Source: an uncultured bacterium
GTDB lineage: Bacteria > Bacillota_I > Bacilli_A > RF39 > UBA660
DNA length: 8,217 bases
Assembly: GCA_949285775.1 (NCBI GenBank)
Contig: CASEAD010000117.1
Coordinates: 1 to 8,217 of the forward strand
Reading direction: 5' to 3'
The translations under genes were made by a program, and so were the position numbers. Positions 6,687 through 8,217 of this stretch are shown one piece after another (within the stretch, counting starts at the first letter, position 1; the number at the start of each line of letters is the position of its first letter). The notes under the pieces were generated by a model that was not told the origin of the DNA, searched no databases, and was given only the letters and a program-made list of their open reading frames with translations.

Positions 6687-6881
6687 ATGAATAAAGGTAA
6701 AATAGGATTAAGCTTAGTAATTTTAGGAAATATATTATATTTGTTATATACATTTTTTGGAAATAATGATATAACTTCGTTTGGACAGTTTAGTTCTGGA
6801 GTATTATTAGGTTTATCTATTGGAATTAATCTAGTAGGAATAATAATGCTGTTAATATATATTTCAAAGGATAATAAATAA
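6687..6881 (+). CDS. Small two-helix membrane protein
   Basis: A 64-residue protein with two clear hydrophobic segments, about residues 6-23 and 37-59, separated by a short polar loop around N-N-D-I-T-S. A Lys near the N-terminus and Lys-Asp-Asn-Lys at the end suggest that both termini face the cytoplasm. No family is recognised. The ribosome binding site GAAAGTGAG sits just ahead of the ATG, and the gap to the HExxH gene is 24 bp, so the two may form one unit in which this protein anchors or is cut by the peptidase; that link is speculative. The gene is short but has normal codon use and a proper start signal, which makes it a likely real gene. Confidence 0.65.
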   Translation: MNKGKIGLSLVILGNILYLLYTFFGNNDITSFGQFSSGVLLGLSIGINLVGIIMLLIYISKDNK

Positions 6882-6949
6882 TATAATATGAATATAGCTA
6901 ATACATAAAGATAAAAAGAAATATTATAAGAAAAGGAAGTAGACTTATT

Positions 6950-8217
6950 ATGAAAAATAATTTTAATATAGATTCAGAACTAAAAAAATTAGATATTTAT
7001 CTTAGTGATAAGGAACAAATATCTACAATTGATTTAGCTTTAATTATTGAAATGTGTAATAAATATATAAAAAGTAATTTAGGAATTGATATATTAACAA
7101 TATATGAAAGAGTCAGTGCAAGTCCAGATGATATTACTAGATATTTAATGATGAGTTTATGTGCTGAAAGTAAGATATTATCTTTTTTAAGAAACCATAA
7201 TATTTTAGACTTAGTAGGACAAACTTTATATTCTATGGGAAATAAGGAGATTATTACAATAACAGATGAAGTAATAGAAAACTCTAATAAAAGGCCAAGT
7301 CAGATGCCTATACCATCTGATGAAAATCAAATTAGAAGAATATTTAAAGCATTAAGAAGGAATTATTATCTCTACGAACAATTATATAAAGACAAAGTAT
7401 GGCTAATAACTTCAACAAATAACAATGGAGATATGATAGGTCAAGCAAAAATTAAGATATCCCCTTACACTTTTTTTCATTTAATGGGCTTTGATTACAG
7501 AAAAATATTAAACCCAAATAAAAAAGATAAGGATGGTACTTCACACGAAAGATATGCAAAGGAATTTGCAACCATATTTCCAGATTCAACCAGAGCATTT
7601 AAATTATTACAAGAATTTGGCGGAAAACAGATTAATCAGTACAAGTTAATTGAATTACTTTTAGAAAGTGAAGAACGTTTTTTAGAAGCAGCTTTGTCAG
7701 GCAATTTAACTAATACAGTAAATGTTGATAAAATCGAGATGAAAAGTTATTCTTTTGAAAGAATGGGAGCAATACAAACCGCAACTGGCGTGATTTTTTT
7801 TGATAAACAAAAAGCCATTTCTCTAGGATACGGTCCAACACTTAAGTATATAAATACTGATATAATTTTATTAAATGATTTTATTAGAAAATATGACTTT
7901 TCAAAAAAATTTGGACTAGATTTTGTAATTTCACCATTTGATCCAATTAAAAAAAAGCAAATAAGTGAGCAACAAAGTATATTTCTTACAAAAGAACAAG
8001 GCGGAGGATTAAATTCAGGAGTATTAGATGGACAAATAGCATCAGTATCATCTAAAGCAGTAGGATATAGAGAAAACGATTTTAATTTCTCAATAGCAGA
8101 AACAGGAAATACTAGTGGTGGTTTTGAAGAACCCCATATTGATCCTATAATTATAAATGAATTTAGTGAAGATGATAGGAAAAGAGTAGCCCAAACCATG
8201 ATTGAAGGAATACCAAA
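6950..8217 (+). CDS. Large uncharacterised protein, possible PBECR4-like nuclease domain (3' end outside window)
   Basis: An open frame of 422 codons starting at an ATG preceded by AAAGGAAG and running off the right edge without a stop, so the C-terminus is missing. Residues 1-145 are mostly helical and unrecognised. From about 147 comes V-W-L-I-T-S-T-N-N-N-G-D, a beta segment ending S-P-Y-T-F-F-H-L-M-G-F (171-181), then K-L-I-E-L-L-L-E-S-E (232-241), I-E-M-K-S-Y-S-F-E-R (262-271) and D-F-V-I-S-P-F (324-330). The order of an F-x-H-L-x-G motif, a spacer, K-L-x-x-L-L and later short strands resembles my memory of PBECR4, one of the phage-associated nuclease-like families related to Barnase, EndoU and RelE. 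The match is weak and no catalytic set can be confirmed. Residues from about 350 are Gly/Ser/Asn-rich, then acidic, and look like a linker to a further part. Codon use is more mixed (TCA, CCA, ACA, CAA) than in the left neighbours, which might reflect mobile origin. Confidence 0.6.
   Translation, partial: MKNNFNIDSELKKLDIYLSDKEQISTIDLALIIEMCNKYIKSNLGIDILTIYERVSASPDDITRYLMMSLCAESKILSFLRNHNILDLVGQTLYSMGNKEIITITDEVIENSNKRPSQMPIPSDENQIRRIFKALRRNYYLYEQLYKDKVWLITSTNNNGDMIGQAKIKISPYTFFHLMGFDYRKILNPNKKDKDGTSHERYAKEFATIFPDSTRAFKLLQEFGGKQINQYKLIELLLESEERFLEAALSGNLTNTVNVDKIEMKSYSFERMGAIQTATGVIFFDKQKAISLGYGPTLKYINTDIILLNDFIRKYDFSKKFGLDFVISPFDPIKKKQISEQQSIFLTKEQGGGLNSGVLDGQIASVSSKAVGYRENDFNFSIAETGNTSGGFEEPHIDPIIINEFSEDDRKRVAQTMIEGIP

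Noticed and set aside
6882..6949. TATAAT at 6882-6887 as a promoter for the last gene
   Set aside because: There is no upstream TG and no convincing -35; TATAAT arises often by chance at this AT content, so I did not list it, although the 68-bp gap could well hold a promoter.
7747..8199. Open frame on the - strand, 150 codons
   Set aside because: It is antisense to the large gene starting at 6950, whose + frame is open for 422 codons with a good ribosome binding site; the - product has no recognisable motif.

Overview
The window is very AT-rich and gene-dense, with every gene on the + strand. It looks like a low-GC Bacillota or Mycoplasmatota-type bacterium, for example an uncultured gut Bacilli/Clostridia lineage. 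The basis is A/T-ending codons, AGA as the main Arg codon, AAGGAG/AGGTGAT-type ribosome binding sites, extended -10 promoters (TGnTAyAAT) and a YolD-like protein. All Trp codons seen are TGG and no gene contains an in-frame TGA, so TGA is almost certainly not read as Trp.

Layout. (1) 3-314 is the C-terminal part of a YolD-like protein cut by the left edge; relatives usually sit beside a Y-family DNA polymerase gene, which would lie outside the window. (2) 345-3312 is a tightly packed set of four genes with overlapping ends, preceded by an extended -10 element: an MBL-fold hydrolase, a fusion of an ASCH domain with a transglutaminase-like cysteine-peptidase-fold domain, an HD-domain phosphohydrolase and a small HAD phosphatase. 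It resembles a housekeeping or nucleotide-hygiene operon, but no shared substrate is shown by the sequence. (3) After a gap of about 100 bp with a weak terminator-like hairpin and a second extended -10 promoter, 3413-5410 holds a CrtC/AttH lipocalin-like protein and an extended SDR reductase/epimerase, plausibly acting on the same lipid or isoprenoid-like substrate. (4) 5430-6881 holds a zinc-ribbon protein with an HExxH metallopeptidase motif and a 64-residue two-helix membrane protein. (5) From 6950 to the right edge runs a large incomplete gene, at least 422 codons, that I do not firmly recognise; a central F-F-H-L-M-G motif and the order of segments after it weakly resemble the PBECR4 group of phage-associated nuclease-like domains.

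Most of the window looks like ordinary gut-Firmicute accessory and housekeeping genes. The parts most worth a second look are the ASCH-peptidase fusion, the zinc-ribbon HExxH protein with its small membrane neighbour, and the unfinished gene at the right edge. I saw no RNA genes, CRISPR arrays, insertion sequences, attachment sites or replication origins.
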